The notes: generated by a model not told the origin, from the sequence alone. Counted from the stretch's first letter, positions 9,806 through 18,690 are shown. The stretch is DNA of 41,020 nt from Alistipes sp. (GCA_017623115.1 JAGAPT010000012.1:1-41020); one strand, 5' to 3'. Numbers and translations: made by a program.

Positions 9806-10384
9806 TTAATAGTTCTGCTTCATCGGCTCGAAATAGGCCTGCGGATGCAGACATGCGGGGCATGCCTTCGGAGCATCTTCAGCCTCGATGATGAAACCGC
9901 AGTTGCGGCACTGCCACCAAATCTTACCATCGCGGTGGAAGAAATCACCATCGGTAATGCGGCTCAGCAACTTCAAATAGCGACGCTCGTGCTCGGCCTC
10001 TACCTTGGCAATGTTCTTAAATGCAGCAGCCACAGCGAGGAAGCCCTCCTCTTCGGCTACCTTGGCAAACTCGGGATACATCTCCGACCACTCCTCCTTC
10101 TCACCCATGGCGGCAGCCAACAGGTTTTCAGGTGTCGTACCAATCTTACCGGCGGGGTAGGTGGCCGTAATCTCCAGATCACCACCCTCGAGGAATTTGA
10201 AGAAACGCTTGGCGTGCTCCTTCTCCTGCTCGGCCGTCTCCATAAAAAGACCCGAGATCTGCTCATAACCCTCCTTCTTGGCAACGCTTGCAAAGAAGGT
10301 GTAGCGCGTACGCGCCTGGCTCTCACCGGCAAATGCCTTCAGCAGGTTCTGCTCGGTGCGTGTTCCTTTCAGACTTTTTTCCAT
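9806..10384 (-). CDS. Rubrerythrin
   Basis: A 192-residue non-haem iron protein that acts as an NAD(P)H-linked peroxidase in the oxidative-stress defence of anaerobes. The N-terminal ferritin-like diiron four-helix domain shows AFAGESQARTRYTFFA, ETAEQEKEHAKRFF and a later EAEHERRYLKLL. The C-terminal rubredoxin-like knuckle has CRNC and CPAC for one iron. The start at 10384 (MEKSLKGT) is the usual rubrerythrin start, supported by a -7 box 38 nt upstream; an in-frame extension upstream runs through the promoter and is not coding. Confidence 0.95.
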   Translation of the reverse strand: MEKSLKGTRTEQNLLKAFAGESQARTRYTFFASVAKKEGYEQISGLFMETAEQEKEHAKRFFKFLEGGDLEITATYPAGKIGTTPENLLAAAMGEKEEWSEMYPEFAKVAEEEGFLAVAAAFKNIAKVEAEHERRYLKLLSRITDGDFFHRDGKIWWQCRNCGFIIEAEDAPKACPACLHPQAYFEPMKQNY

Positions 10385-10421
10385 TGTATTTTCTGTGTTT
10401 AAGGTGTTACTTTTTCGCAAG

Positions 10422-10451
10422 CAAAGATACACTCTTTTTTCGATTCTGCAA
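10422..10451 (-). promoter_or_regulatory. Promoter of the rubrerythrin gene
   Basis: On the minus strand TTG (10449-10451) is followed after 19 nt by TATCTTTG (10422-10429). It lies between the CapA stop and the rubrerythrin ATG, so rubrerythrin can be transcribed independently of the CapA unit. Confidence 0.65.
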
Positions 10452-10494
10452 CAAAAAAAAGAGCTTCGATATCGAATTAATCCGTTTGCACGAT

Positions 10495-11544
10495 TTACAA
10501 GCCCTCGGACAACAAAATGCGGGTGTCTCGACGGAATATTTCGCAAGCATCGTTACGAACCACCGAATCACGATCCACCAAAGGAACCACCCGATAGCCG
10601 GCACGTTTATCCACCCAGACCGGTATCGCCTCCGCCCGTAAGTCCAACCGCCCGTCGGGCAGACTCGTTACCGTCACTCGCACCATCAAACCGCCATCGC
10701 AATAACGCTTTCGCTGGTTGGAAACAAAATTACCCAACGAATAGAAACACAAATGCGACGAGTCGGCCACATAGGGTTGGATGACATGGGGATGGTGCCC
10801 GATGATAACATCGGCTCCATTGCGCCGCAGAAAGGCTGCCAAGCGACGTTGTTCGACATTGGGTCTGCGCTCGTACTCATGGCCCCAATGGATGCAGACA
10901 ATGCGGCAATCGACATCAGCCACAGCTGCCAAATCGCGAGCCATCCGCAGCGTGTCAATCCGATTGATGACCATTCCCTGCGGCACAGGCATGCCATTCG
11001 TGCCATAGGTATAATTCATCAGCGCAAAGCGCAATCCGCGACTCTCCAGACGAAGGATATTATGTCGGGCAAAGTCGGTGCTATCACGATAAACGCCCAC
11101 ACGACGAATACCCTCACGGTCGAGAATACGAGCCGTGCGACGAACGCCCTCGGCACCCCAATCCAGTGCATGATTATTGGCCAGACAGGCCACATCGACC
11201 CCGCAACGAGCCAACGCATGCGCCAAGGCAGCCGGTGCCCGAAAAAGCGGATAACCCGTATAGGGAGGCTCCTCCGAGAGGGTTGTCTCCAGATTTACCA
11301 CCGCAATATCGGCTGAAGAGAAATAGGGTTGCACGGATTCAAAGACAGACTCGTAATGATACGCTACACCTCGACGAGCCGCCTCCATCTGCGGTGTATG
11401 CTGCATCACATCCCCCGCAAAGAGCAATACCGCCTGCCGTGGTTGTGGCACACGATGCGTCGGCTGATTCGGGTCCATCCGAAGCACCACAGCCACCACC
11501 GAAACAACCACCAACGCCAGCAGATATCGCCCCCAACGCACCAT
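10495..11544 (-). CDS. CapA-family (PgsA-like) metallophosphatase-fold protein
   Basis: A 349-residue protein with an N-terminal membrane anchor or signal (residues about 5-22) and a calcineurin-like CapA domain outside the membrane. Visible motifs: LLFAGDVMQH, IAVVNLETTLS, CLANNHALDWG, IVCIHWGHEYE and ADVIIGHHPHVIQPY, which supply the metal-ligand Asp, Asn and His residues. CapA/PgsA proteins take part in poly-gamma-glutamate capsule synthesis in Bacillus, but in Bacteroidales they usually stand without the other cap genes, as here, so the substrate is open. It starts 2 nt after the DUF4491 gene and is probably co-transcribed with it. Confidence 0.9.
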   Translation of the reverse strand: MVRWGRYLLALVVVSVVAVVLRMDPNQPTHRVPQPRQAVLLFAGDVMQHTPQMEAARRGVAYHYESVFESVQPYFSSADIAVVNLETTLSEEPPYTGYPLFRAPAALAHALARCGVDVACLANNHALDWGAEGVRRTARILDREGIRRVGVYRDSTDFARHNILRLESRGLRFALMNYTYGTNGMPVPQGMVINRIDTLRMARDLAAVADVDCRIVCIHWGHEYERRPNVEQRRLAAFLRRNGADVIIGHHPHVIQPYVADSSHLCFYSLGNFVSNQRKRYCDGGLMVRVTVTSLPDGRLDLRAEAIPVWVDKRAGYRVVPLVDRDSVVRNDACEIFRRDTRILLSEGL

Positions 11545-11546
11545 CG

Positions 11547-11855
11547 TTATCGGTCTTTTTTCTCACGCTTGGGGAACCAGCCTCGTTCGACCCGTTTACG
11601 CTGTTCGAAGATTTCGCCAATCGACCACAGCGATGAAGCTCCCCACACCGCCAAGAGGGTAGAGAGAAACAGCTCATCGACCAGCAGCGACCCCACAATA
11701 GCCGCCACGCCCATCACAGCAAACACCCACCAACACTTCGTGCCGAAGTAGTATTCGCCCTTGATAACAAGCGGATGAAACAGACCAATAATCAAGAACG
11801 TAGCCACACCGATAGCGATGCCCGTCAAATGATATGTCGCAAGAAATTCTAACAT
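11547..11855 (-). CDS. DUF4491 membrane protein
   Basis: A 102-residue protein with three predicted membrane segments (IGVATFLIIGLFHPLVI, WWVFAVMGVAAIVGSLL and a shorter third). The pattern GIAIG...FHPLVIKGEYYFGTKCWW...SIGEIFEQRKRVERGWFP matches DUF4491, a family I know from Bacteroidetes and some Firmicutes with no assigned function. The conserved EYYFG and KRV-GWFP parts should face the cytoplasm or membrane surface. The start at 11855 is chosen because an earlier ATG would lie inside the -7 box. It is translated just ahead of the CapA gene. Confidence 0.82.
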   Translation of the reverse strand: MLEFLATYHLTGIAIGVATFLIIGLFHPLVIKGEYYFGTKCWWVFAVMGVAAIVGSLLVDELFLSTLLAVWGASSLWSIGEIFEQRKRVERGWFPKREKKDR

Positions 11856-11862
11856 GATGAGA

Positions 11863-11870
11863 CAAAAATA
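11863..11870 (-). promoter_or_regulatory. -7 box for the DUF4491-CapA unit, with a very short leader
   Basis: The minus strand reads TATTTTTG, an exact TAnnTTTG match, with only 7 nt before the ATG at 11855. It overlaps the T-rich tail of the porin terminator. Confidence 0.45.
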
Positions 11871-11874
11871 CAAA

Positions 11875-11902
11875 TAAAAAGAGGAAAGCCCAAACTTTCC
11901 TC
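11875..11902 (-). terminator. Terminator of the DcaP-like porin gene
   Basis: GAGGAAAG (11881-11888) and CTTTCCTC (11895-11902) form an 8-bp stem with a 6-nt loop; on the minus strand it is followed by TTTTTAT. Confidence 0.85.
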
Positions 11903-11924
11903 TTAACTCCCGACCTATCGTCTG

Positions 11925-13250
11925 TTAGAAATGGTATTTCACCTCCAGATTCACTCGGTTGGCGTGATTCTTCTCCGAGTTCATATTTTTACGCGAGCCG
12001 TAGAGGTATTCGGCACCTATCGAGCAGCGGGGTGTCAACTTATAGAAGATGTTACCAAAGATATAGCGGCCCTGCTTATACTCGTTGTCGAACGAATAGC
12101 CCTCCTCACGATCTACATTGACCATCGAGAAGCCGCCCGAGATAAACATACGGCGCGAAAGGTTGATTTGCGCAGCCGCCTGCCAGCCCCACATCGGAAT
12201 CACCTTCACATCTTCACCCGTCGAGGAGGGGAGGAAGTCAAGACCCGAGCCGGTCAAATCCTGAATATAGGGTGTGATACCTCGGCCATAGACACCATTC
12301 ATAAAGAGTCGCAGTGCCGGAAAGACCTTAATCGTACCGCTTGCCTGCACACCCCAACCAAAGAGGCGTACATTATCAGCATCGACGGCATTGCGTACAT
12401 ACATATTGCGGAAGACTCCCGAAGCACGAATATGGCTATCTCGGTTTTCGCCCCACGCATATTGCAGATAAACCGGAATATCGGGGATACGCTGACGCAT
12501 GGCGAGATAGGCCTCGCTATAGGTAGCCGACACATTGGGCATTTCGGCCGCCACACCCATCGACAGGTGGTCGTTGGCACAACTAAACTCGTAACGAATC
12601 ATCGTAGCGAAATTGAAGTTGTAGGCATTGGGGCCCTGGAAATCAATCGTCGTCGGAGCCGCAGCCAAATCACAGAAGGTCGACACATCCCGACCAAACG
12701 TAAAGCCCAGGAACGAGATATAGGCCGAGCGCAGGCGTGGGGTATAGCTCTGCTCCGAGCCGCCTCTGAAATCGGCATCCATGTAAATCACCACCTGCCC
12801 CAAGGCATCGGTGTTGGCAATGGATTTCAAGAAGAGGCGCGAGGTCGAAGCATCCATCATCACCTGCTGGCGGTTGTTGTAATCGGCCGTCAGCGGAATG
12901 TCGTACGGCACAAAATCGAGGTTATCGGAGATACCATCGAAATCATACGCTGCACGCAGGGCCACATAACCTCCCAAGGCTAACGAGAAGCGATTGTTCT
13001 TCGTCGCAAAGATAAATTGCGGCTTCTCGGTCTGCTGGGCACCATACCGATGTGTAGCGTGGTAATCCATCGTGGTTTGCGACATCACCTGCACCTGATC
13101 GCAGCAGGGGGTCACTTCACGCTCCTCCACAGCAATCAGATAGACCGTCGGGGAGTATCCCTCGACCGCAGGAGCCTGTTGTGCCGTGTTTTGAGCCGAT
13201 GCGGTCACTGCAAAAAGCAGAGCTGCCGCCAAAAGTCTAAATTTTTTCAT
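11925..13250 (-). CDS. DcaP-like outer-membrane porin
   Basis: A 441-residue protein with a clear signal peptide (MKKFRLLAAALLFAVTASA, cut before QN). The mature part consists of alternating amphipathic beta strands and ends in an aromatic residue (VNLEVKYHF), the usual signal for outer-membrane barrel insertion. The segments FSLALGGYVALRAAYDFDG, STSRLFLKSI and RSAYISFLGFTFGRDVSTFCD resemble DcaP-type trimeric porins. After cleavage there is an N-terminal stretch with a CC pair (TPCCDQVQ) before the barrel. DcaP porins take up small anionic molecules in Acinetobacter; the substrate here is not predictable. A 51-bp sequence repeated near 40.5 kb lies 10 nt upstream of its ATG. Confidence 0.82.
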   Translation of the reverse strand: MKKFRLLAAALLFAVTASAQNTAQQAPAVEGYSPTVYLIAVEEREVTPCCDQVQVMSQTTMDYHATHRYGAQQTEKPQFIFATKNNRFSLALGGYVALRAAYDFDGISDNLDFVPYDIPLTADYNNRQQVMMDASTSRLFLKSIANTDALGQVVIYMDADFRGGSEQSYTPRLRSAYISFLGFTFGRDVSTFCDLAAAPTTIDFQGPNAYNFNFATMIRYEFSCANDHLSMGVAAEMPNVSATYSEAYLAMRQRIPDIPVYLQYAWGENRDSHIRASGVFRNMYVRNAVDADNVRLFGWGVQASGTIKVFPALRLFMNGVYGRGITPYIQDLTGSGLDFLPSSTGEDVKVIPMWGWQAAAQINLSRRMFISGGFSMVNVDREEGYSFDNEYKQGRYIFGNIFYKLTPRCSIGAEYLYGSRKNMNSEKNHANRVNLEVKYHF

Positions 13251-13260
13251 ACGTCGAATC

Positions 13261-13311
13261 TTTTTGGTTGAACGTGCGTGTTAATTAGGTATTTGTTTGT
13301 AAATATGCTTT
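13261..13311. repeat. 51-bp repeat, copy 1 (upstream of the porin gene)
   Basis: This sequence, beginning TTTTTGGTTGAACGTGCGTG, recurs at 40515-40565 in the same orientation with 48 of 51 positions identical. Differences are at 13283 (a/c), 13291 (a/c) and 13306 (t/g). It fills most of the porin 5' region on the minus strand and lies between the divergent porin and metallophosphoesterase genes. Neither copy is coding. Confidence 0.9.
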
Positions 13312-13384
13312 CGCCGAGGTTTTTGCAAGATGTATGCCAAAGCCATAACGAGAAAAAAAAGGGGCGAGGTAGCCAATTTTTCAC

Positions 13385-13392
13385 TATCTTTG
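13385..13392 (+). promoter_or_regulatory. -7 box of the metallophosphoesterase/RibD-like operon
   Basis: TATCTTTG, an exact consensus match, lies 15 nt before the ATG at 13408. It fixes that ATG as the start and rules out the upstream in-frame ATG at 13330. The -33 element is weak. Confidence 0.65.
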
Positions 13393-13407
13393 CAGATAGA
13401 TTCAATC

Positions 13408-14562
13408 ATGCACCACAAAATGATGTTTTTTTTGCTCCTCATACCTATTTTTATTGCGGTTCTCATCGACTTCGTAGCCTATCGACACAAAGTGATTGCA
13501 CGTCGCGCATTGCTTCTGCTCCTTGCCATCGATACGTTGCCGCTATGGATACTGCTTGTAGGGGTACTGTGTGATAATACCCCCACGGTGATGCGCCTTA
13601 CCATGTGGGCAATTTGGCTCTGGATTGCACTGACTTTGCCGCGATTCCTCTATGCACTCTTTGCTGCGATACATCTGCGTTTTGTAGGCATTGCAACAAG
13701 CATAGCAGCCCTCTGTGTGCTTGTTTGGGGTGTGGTGGTTGGACGCAAGGATTTGCAGGTAAACGAGGTGGAGATTTGCTCCGAGCACCTTCCGAAGGCG
13801 TTTGACGGCTACCGCATTGCCCATTTCTCCGACTTGCATCTGGGCACCTTGGTCAACACCCGACATGAGGTGGGGCAGTTGGTCGAACGACTCAATCAGT
13901 TGCAGCCCGATATGGTCTGCTTCACGGGCGATTTGGTCAACATTCGCCATTCGGAGTTGGATGCACAAGCCACACGGCTATTGCAAGGTATTCAGGCCCC
14001 CGTTCTCTCGGTCTTGGGCAACCACGATGTCGGTAGTTACATTCGTGATACCCTCCGACTACCTCGGGAGGTGAGCCACCAACGACTCATCAAGCAGCAA
14101 CAGCAGATGGGGTGGCTTCTCCTGCAAGATTCCACTATCTACCTGCACCGTGGAGCGGATTCCCTCTCCGTCACAGGGCTTACGTTCAACCCCTCGTTGC
14201 GCCACGACCGACATAGTGCTATCCTGCCACTTACCGGTGGAGAAAAAGCCTATCAAGGCGTTCCCGACTCGCTCTACAACATCACATTGGTACATCTGCC
14301 ACAACTGTGGGAGCAGATTGTCGCCCTGGGGCATGGTCATTTGACCTTGGCGGGACATACCCACGCCATGCAACTAAAACTGAGGTTTGGCGAGGGGCGG
14401 GGATGGTCTCCGGCCGGATGGATGTACGACCGCTGGAGCGGGCGATACGACCTCAACGGTCACACCCTTTATATCAATGATGGTATCGGCTATGTCGGCT
14501 ATCCGATGCGAATCGGGGCTCGACCCGAAATCACCTTATACACGCTAAAAAGATGCGAATAA
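13408..14562 (+). CDS. Membrane-anchored calcineurin-like metallophosphoesterase
   Basis: A 384-residue protein with about four N-terminal membrane segments (residues 5-25, 32-55, 64-88 and 94-111), followed by a soluble metallophosphoesterase domain of the YkuE/YaeI type. The dinuclear-metal motifs are in order: AHFSDLHLG (D142, H144), CFTGDLVN, VLGNHDVGSY, LVHLPQLW and LAGHTHAMQL. Relatives hydrolyse lipid-linked phosphodiesters such as UDP-diacylglucosamine, but most members are uncharacterised. The first 26 codons of the longest possible reading frame are dropped because they lie upstream of the promoter. Its 3' end overlaps the next gene by 10 nt. Confidence 0.9.
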   Translation: MHHKMMFFLLLIPIFIAVLIDFVAYRHKVIARRALLLLLAIDTLPLWILLVGVLCDNTPTVMRLTMWAIWLWIALTLPRFLYALFAAIHLRFVGIATSIAALCVLVWGVVVGRKDLQVNEVEICSEHLPKAFDGYRIAHFSDLHLGTLVNTRHEVGQLVERLNQLQPDMVCFTGDLVNIRHSELDAQATRLLQGIQAPVLSVLGNHDVGSYIRDTLRLPREVSHQRLIKQQQQMGWLLLQDSTIYLHRGADSLSVTGLTFNPSLRHDRHSAILPLTGGEKAYQGVPDSLYNITLVHLPQLWEQIVALGHGHLTLAGHTHAMQLKLRFGEGRGWSPAGWMYDRWSGRYDLNGHTLYINDGIGYVGYPMRIGARPEITLYTLKRCE

Positions 14563-15581
14563 CACTCTCTTTTGCTGTTACTGCAGATGGCTACCTCGAC
14601 GATTGTTCGAGCAAACGATTAGTCATCTCCACGCCTGAAGATTGGGCTGCCGTACACCGGTTGCGCAACGAGCACGATGCCTTATTGGTGGGTGCTGAGA
14701 CCCTGCGTCGCGACAATCCTTCGCTTCGTGGCATGGCCACGAAAGTTTCGTTGACACGGAGTGGCGAACTTGCACCCGACATGCGGGTTTTTACCAGCGA
14801 AGAGGCTCGCTGTATCCTCTTTTCACCCATTGAGTTGCCACACTTAGCCTCCGTGGCCGAGGTAATCGTCTGCCGTGAGCCTATCACAGCACGTTACATC
14901 GTCACCGAACTGGAGCGTCGAGGCGTTCGCCGCCTGATGGTCGAAGGAGGCGCACAGGTGCTTCGCATGTTCCTCAACGAAGGAATGGCCGACACGGTAC
15001 GCATGGCGCGAAATCCGAATCTGAAACTCGGTGCAGAGGGTGGTTTTGCCCACTTCCTGTTCGAGGCTCCGGCAGGCACGCCCTGCACACACGAGGAGTT
15101 GGGAGGCATGGAGGTAACCACCTGGCAACTGAAACCCGACACGACCACCGAAGATTTAATCTACCTGCGCCAAGCCATCGAGATGAGTCGCAACTGCACA
15201 CCAAGCGCCACCTCCTATTGCGTCGGAGCCGTTATCCGCACCGCTGACGGGCGCATCTTCACGGGCTACACCCACGAGACATCCCCGACCCACCATGCCG
15301 AGCAGGAGGCACTGCTGAAGGCTTTAGCGGCAGCAGCCGACCTGCGAGGTGCAACCATCTACGCATCTATGGAGCCCTGTTCGACCCGAAAGAGCGAGCC
15401 GAAAAGTTGCACGCAACTGATTCTTGAACACGGTCTTTCGCGGGTGGTTTTTGCCTGCTACGAGCCGGATTGTTTCGTGTGTTGCCAAGGAGCCGCCACG
15501 TTGCGTGCCCATCATGTTGACGTGCGGGTCTATACGGAATTGGCCGACGAAGTGCTCCACATCAACCGCCATCTGCGATAG
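14553..15581 (+). CDS. RibD-like bifunctional protein with swapped domains (reductase first, deaminase second)
   Basis: A 342-residue cytoplasmic protein. Residues 1 to about 197 resemble the RibD C-terminal reductase domain: FAVTADGYLD at 7-16, LLVGAETLRRDNPSL at 44-58 and VEGGAQVL at 130-137. Residues about 200-342 resemble a cytidine-deaminase-like zinc domain with HAE at 248-250 and PCSTRKSEPKSC at 275-286 (zinc Cys 276 and 286). Canonical RibD has the deaminase first and the reductase second. The Cys pair spacing (nine residues between) is one longer than I expect for RibD. It overlaps the preceding gene by 10 nt and is surely co-translated. It may act in riboflavin synthesis or on a related pyrimidine; whether a canonical RibD exists elsewhere cannot be seen here. 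Confidence 0.8.
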   Translation: MRITLSFAVTADGYLDDCSSKRLVISTPEDWAAVHRLRNEHDALLVGAETLRRDNPSLRGMATKVSLTRSGELAPDMRVFTSEEARCILFSPIELPHLASVAEVIVCREPITARYIVTELERRGVRRLMVEGGAQVLRMFLNEGMADTVRMARNPNLKLGAEGGFAHFLFEAPAGTPCTHEELGGMEVTTWQLKPDTTTEDLIYLRQAIEMSRNCTPSATSYCVGAVIRTADGRIFTGYTHETSPTHHAEQEALLKALAAAADLRGATIYASMEPCSTRKSEPKSCTQLILEHGLSRVVFACYEPDCFVCCQGAATLRAHHVDVRVYTELADEVLHINRHLR

Positions 15582-15625
15582 GGGAGTGTTCCATCGCTAC
15601 ACACACTATTCTCACCAAAAACAAG

Positions 15626-15652
15626 GAAGGTCGGGCAGCACGCCCGACCTTC
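15626..15652. terminator. Terminator between the convergent RibD-like and OMP genes
   Basis: A perfect 11-bp stem, GAAGGTCGGGC (15626-15636) and GCCCGACCTTC (15642-15652), has a 5-nt loop. The minus-strand side is followed by CTTGTTTTTGG, so it works best for the OMP gene. Confidence 0.8.
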
Positions 15653-15664
15653 GCTCGTAACAGA

Positions 15665-18652
15665 TTATCTGGGGCCAAAGCCACCGCCTCCTCCCGGAGG
15701 AGGCCCCATCATCCGGCGGTGCTTTTGAAACTCCTTCTGTTGCGAGCTTTCATAATCCGACATATTGCGCGAACCCTTCTTACCGAAGATGCGCAGGTTA
15801 TAGGTAAATTGTACCATGTAGTAACGACCCATCGAGAGGTTGGTTGCATTCTGCGTATAACCCGCGCCGGTCGTGCGTGAGAAGGCGACATTGTTCTGGT
15901 TGAGCAGGTCGTTGACACCCACCAACACTTCGCCTCGCTTATTCTTGAAGACCTTCTTGCCGAGGTAGATGTTGCAGATGAGGTAATCCTCGTTATAGTC
16001 GTTCGTGATACCGAGATATTGCGAATAGAGAGCCGAAGCTGTGAAGGTGAAGTTCCACGGCAGGACAAACTTCATCGACGCATTGGCCGAATGGTTGAAG
16101 TAGCGGTTCTTCTCGTTACCCGTAGCCAGCGAGTTGGTAGCCTCGTTGTAGGCACCATTCCACGACAGCGTGAAGTCCACCTTCTCGGAGATATTCGAGC
16201 CCAAGACGGCACGGAACGAGTAGCCCATATTCTCGGCATCGTTGCGCTCACCACCCAGAATCGTCCCCGTCGCAGCATCGTAACTACCACCAATCATACT
16301 CGGTGTTTTCGAGTAGTTGACACCGGCCATCATGTTGAAATTACTCTTCAGGAAACCAATCGGGAAGCCATACATCAACATCGTGCGCAGGCTCCACTGC
16401 CCATCCAGATTGACCGGCATCGAATAATAGTTCGGGCGATACACCTCCTGCGAGTCGCCAATTGCCATCTCGCCAGGGTTCTGCAACAGGTGTGTAGCGG
16501 TATAATCCTGCGTCTTATTCCACGAGAACATCCACATAAAGGTACGGCCCTTTTCGAGGTTCGAATTCGTATAGTGGAAGTTGATGTTGTGCGAATAGGA
16601 GGGCTTCAGGTAGGGATTACCTCGCGTGATATGCTGGGCATTCGACACATCGTAGACATCCTGCAAATCCGAAATCGAAGGCGTATTCGTATTCGAGCGG
16701 ACAAACAGACGCAACGAGTTTTCCTGATTCAGATTCAGCTGACCCATCATGAAATAGGTGATGTTGTCATAGTTGTGTTTGATGGGTTTATTTTCGCCTA
16801 CCGTCTGGCCATTCAACACCTGACCTTCGAGCTGTGCCGTTTGGTAGTAGACATTCGCTACAAAGGTATTTTTCTCCTTGGCATAGCGGAAACCCGGACC
16901 GACACGATGTTCCATGTTTGTACTCTCGTAGTTATTCGAGAGCGAAGGATCGGGAAGCAAACCGGCAATATCATACCGATCACCGGTCACGTAGGAGGCC
17001 TTATCACGCTCCTCCTCCTCATAGTCGGCGCGATATTGCAGGCTAATCTGCGAATACTTCGACATAGGTTCCGTGTAGGTCAATTCACCCGAAAGGTCCA
17101 GGCTCGTCGAAGGAGCCTGATTACGCAGATAGCGCAAATCGGTGTAGGCGGTCGGATCCCAGCCCCAAATATCCGCCCCTTCGGGACGCTCATCGCTTGT
17201 ACCCATCTGGTTGGAGTAGGAGTTCGAGTTATTCTCCTGATCCGCGTAGCGCACATTGCCATTCACGGTCATCGTACGACCCAATTTACCCAGTTTGGCA
17301 CGATAAACGACACGTGTTCCCGCATGGTAGCCATAGCGTTCGGTCATCGAGTAGTTATCCGTGTAACTATAACCGCTACCACCCATCGAGGGGTCACCAT
17401 ACTGCCACCCAATCGTTGTCGAGGTCGGGTCATTTCCCTGGAAACTGAAATACGGGCGGAACATCAAGCTTTGATTCTCCGAAATCTTCCACTCGATACG
17501 GGCATTGAAACGATGGTTGTCGGACTTCGTAGCAGACCAGCCACGGGTCGACAGGGTATCGAGTTTCATCGGAGCCTCATACCACTTCTCGAGGGTAGAA
17601 CGATTCTCCGTATCCGTATTGTTGAAAAAATAACTTGCCTGAATCGTAACCTGATCTTTCTTACCCCACGCATCGGAGTAGTTCAAACCAATGGCATTTA
17701 CCGAAGCTACACCGCTCTGCGGACGCATCATATATTGACCAACGCCACGACCACGGCCTCCGCCGCCACCCGAAACACCCAGAATATCCTCAAACGAGAA
17801 GTTCTGCTGATTGACATTGTTGAAGAGTGCCAACACCGACAAACGGCTACTGCCATTGAAGAGGTTGACATTACCTCCGGCAAGGTATTTCATCCGATCC
17901 TTGGCTCCATCCTCGGCATCGTAGCCCAAACCGGCATAGACCTTACCAAACTTACCTTGACGCATATGGCGATGGGTAACGATGTTCAAGGCTTTGTAGC
18001 CCTCGCCATCATCCATGCCCGAAAACTCGGCTGCATCCGAGAGTTTGTTGTAAACCTCGATACGATCCACGGTTTCGGCCGGCAACGATTTGATAGCCGT
18101 CGTTACATCCTCGCCAAAGAACTCCTTGCCATCGACGAAAACCTTCTTGACCTCTTCGCCTTGGGTCTCCACCTTACCATCCGAGACCGAAATACCCGGC
18201 ATCTTCTTCAGCAAACCTTCGACATCGGCATCATTGGCCACCTTGAAGGCTCCGGCATTGTAACTGATTGTATCGCCTTTTTGCGATGCACGAATCGCCT
18301 TGGCCTCCTTGACCACCGTTTCAATCGCCACACCGGATTTGAGTTCCAAACGGCCCAAATTAACTGCTGCCTTCTCTACCTTGAATTTCGTTTCCAGGTT
18401 ATTATATCCCAGAAACGACACTACAAGCGAATACTCGCCATAGGCCAGCGCACGGATAGCAACCGAACCTTGATAGCCCGACGTAAGGTGTTGTGCTCGT
18501 TCAGGTGCAGCCACCGGAGCCACCGTTAACACAGCACCGGCAATGCCCTCACCGGTTTCGGCATCGACCACCGTAGCCGTCACCGAGCCCTTCTGCGCAA
18601 AGGCCACCGACGAGGCTAATACAAGCATTGCAATCAACAAAATACGTTTCAT
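15665..18652 (-). CDS. TonB-receptor-like outer-membrane beta-barrel protein with Gly/Pro-rich tail
   Basis: A 995-residue outer-membrane protein. Order: signal peptide (1-19, cut after AFA), a carboxypeptidase-regulatory-like beta-sandwich (about 22-105), a plug-like domain (about 125-215) with LLKKMPGISVSDG and VFVDGKEFFGEDVTTAI, then a long barrel of the OMP_b-brl_3 type. The C-terminus is not an aromatic strand but RRMMGPPPGGGGGFGPR, a feature seen in several Bacteroidetes relatives as far as I recall. The start at 18652 (MKRILLIAML) is set by the signal peptide; the 35 residues in frame upstream run through the promoter. It lies downstream of a LytS/LytTR two-component pair that may control it. 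The transported substrate is unknown. Confidence 0.88.
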   Translation of the reverse strand: MKRILLIAMLVLASSVAFAQKGSVTATVVDAETGEGIAGAVLTVAPVAAPERAQHLTSGYQGSVAIRALAYGEYSLVVSFLGYNNLETKFKVEKAAVNLGRLELKSGVAIETVVKEAKAIRASQKGDTISYNAGAFKVANDADVEGLLKKMPGISVSDGKVETQGEEVKKVFVDGKEFFGEDVTTAIKSLPAETVDRIEVYNKLSDAAEFSGMDDGEGYKALNIVTHRHMRQGKFGKVYAGLGYDAEDGAKDRMKYLAGGNVNLFNGSSRLSVLALFNNVNQQNFSFEDILGVSGGGGGRGRGVGQYMMRPQSGVASVNAIGLNYSDAWGKKDQVTIQASYFFNNTDTENRSTLEKWYEAPMKLDTLSTRGWSATKSDNHRFNARIEWKISENQSLMFRPYFSFQGNDPTSTTIGWQYGDPSMGGSGYSYTDNYSMTERYGYHAGTRVVYRAKLGKLGRTMTVNGNVRYADQENNSNSYSNQMGTSDERPEGADIWGWDPTAYTDLRYLRNQAPSTSLDLSGELTYTEPMSKYSQISLQYRADYEEEERDKASYVTGDRYDIAGLLPDPSLSNNYESTNMEHRVGPGFRYAKEKNTFVANVYYQTAQLEGQVLNGQTVGENKPIKHNYDNITYFMMGQLNLNQENSLRLFVRSNTNTPSISDLQDVYDVSNAQHITRGNPYLKPSYSHNINFHYTNSNLEKGRTFMWMFSWNKTQDYTATHLLQNPGEMAIGDSQEVYRPNYYSMPVNLDGQWSLRTMLMYGFPIGFLKSNFNMMAGVNYSKTPSMIGGSYDAATGTILGGERNDAENMGYSFRAVLGSNISEKVDFTLSWNGAYNEATNSLATGNEKNRYFNHSANASMKFVLPWNFTFTASALYSQYLGITNDYNEDYLICNIYLGKKVFKNKRGEVLVGVNDLLNQNNVAFSRTTGAGYTQNATNLSMGRYYMVQFTYNLRIFGKKGSRNMSDYESSQQKEFQKHRRMMGPPPGGGGGFGPR

Positions 18653-18690
18653 TCTTTTATCTTTGTTTGATGATGGGATTTCACAAAATG

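Noticed and set aside
10495-11873. Capsule (poly-gamma-glutamate) operon
   Set aside because: Only a CapA-like gene is present; its partner is a DUF4491 membrane protein, and no ligase or transporter genes are nearby.
16019-18529. An 836-codon plus-strand frame
   Set aside because: Antisense shadow of the outer-membrane barrel gene; rich in H, R and I with no domain pattern.
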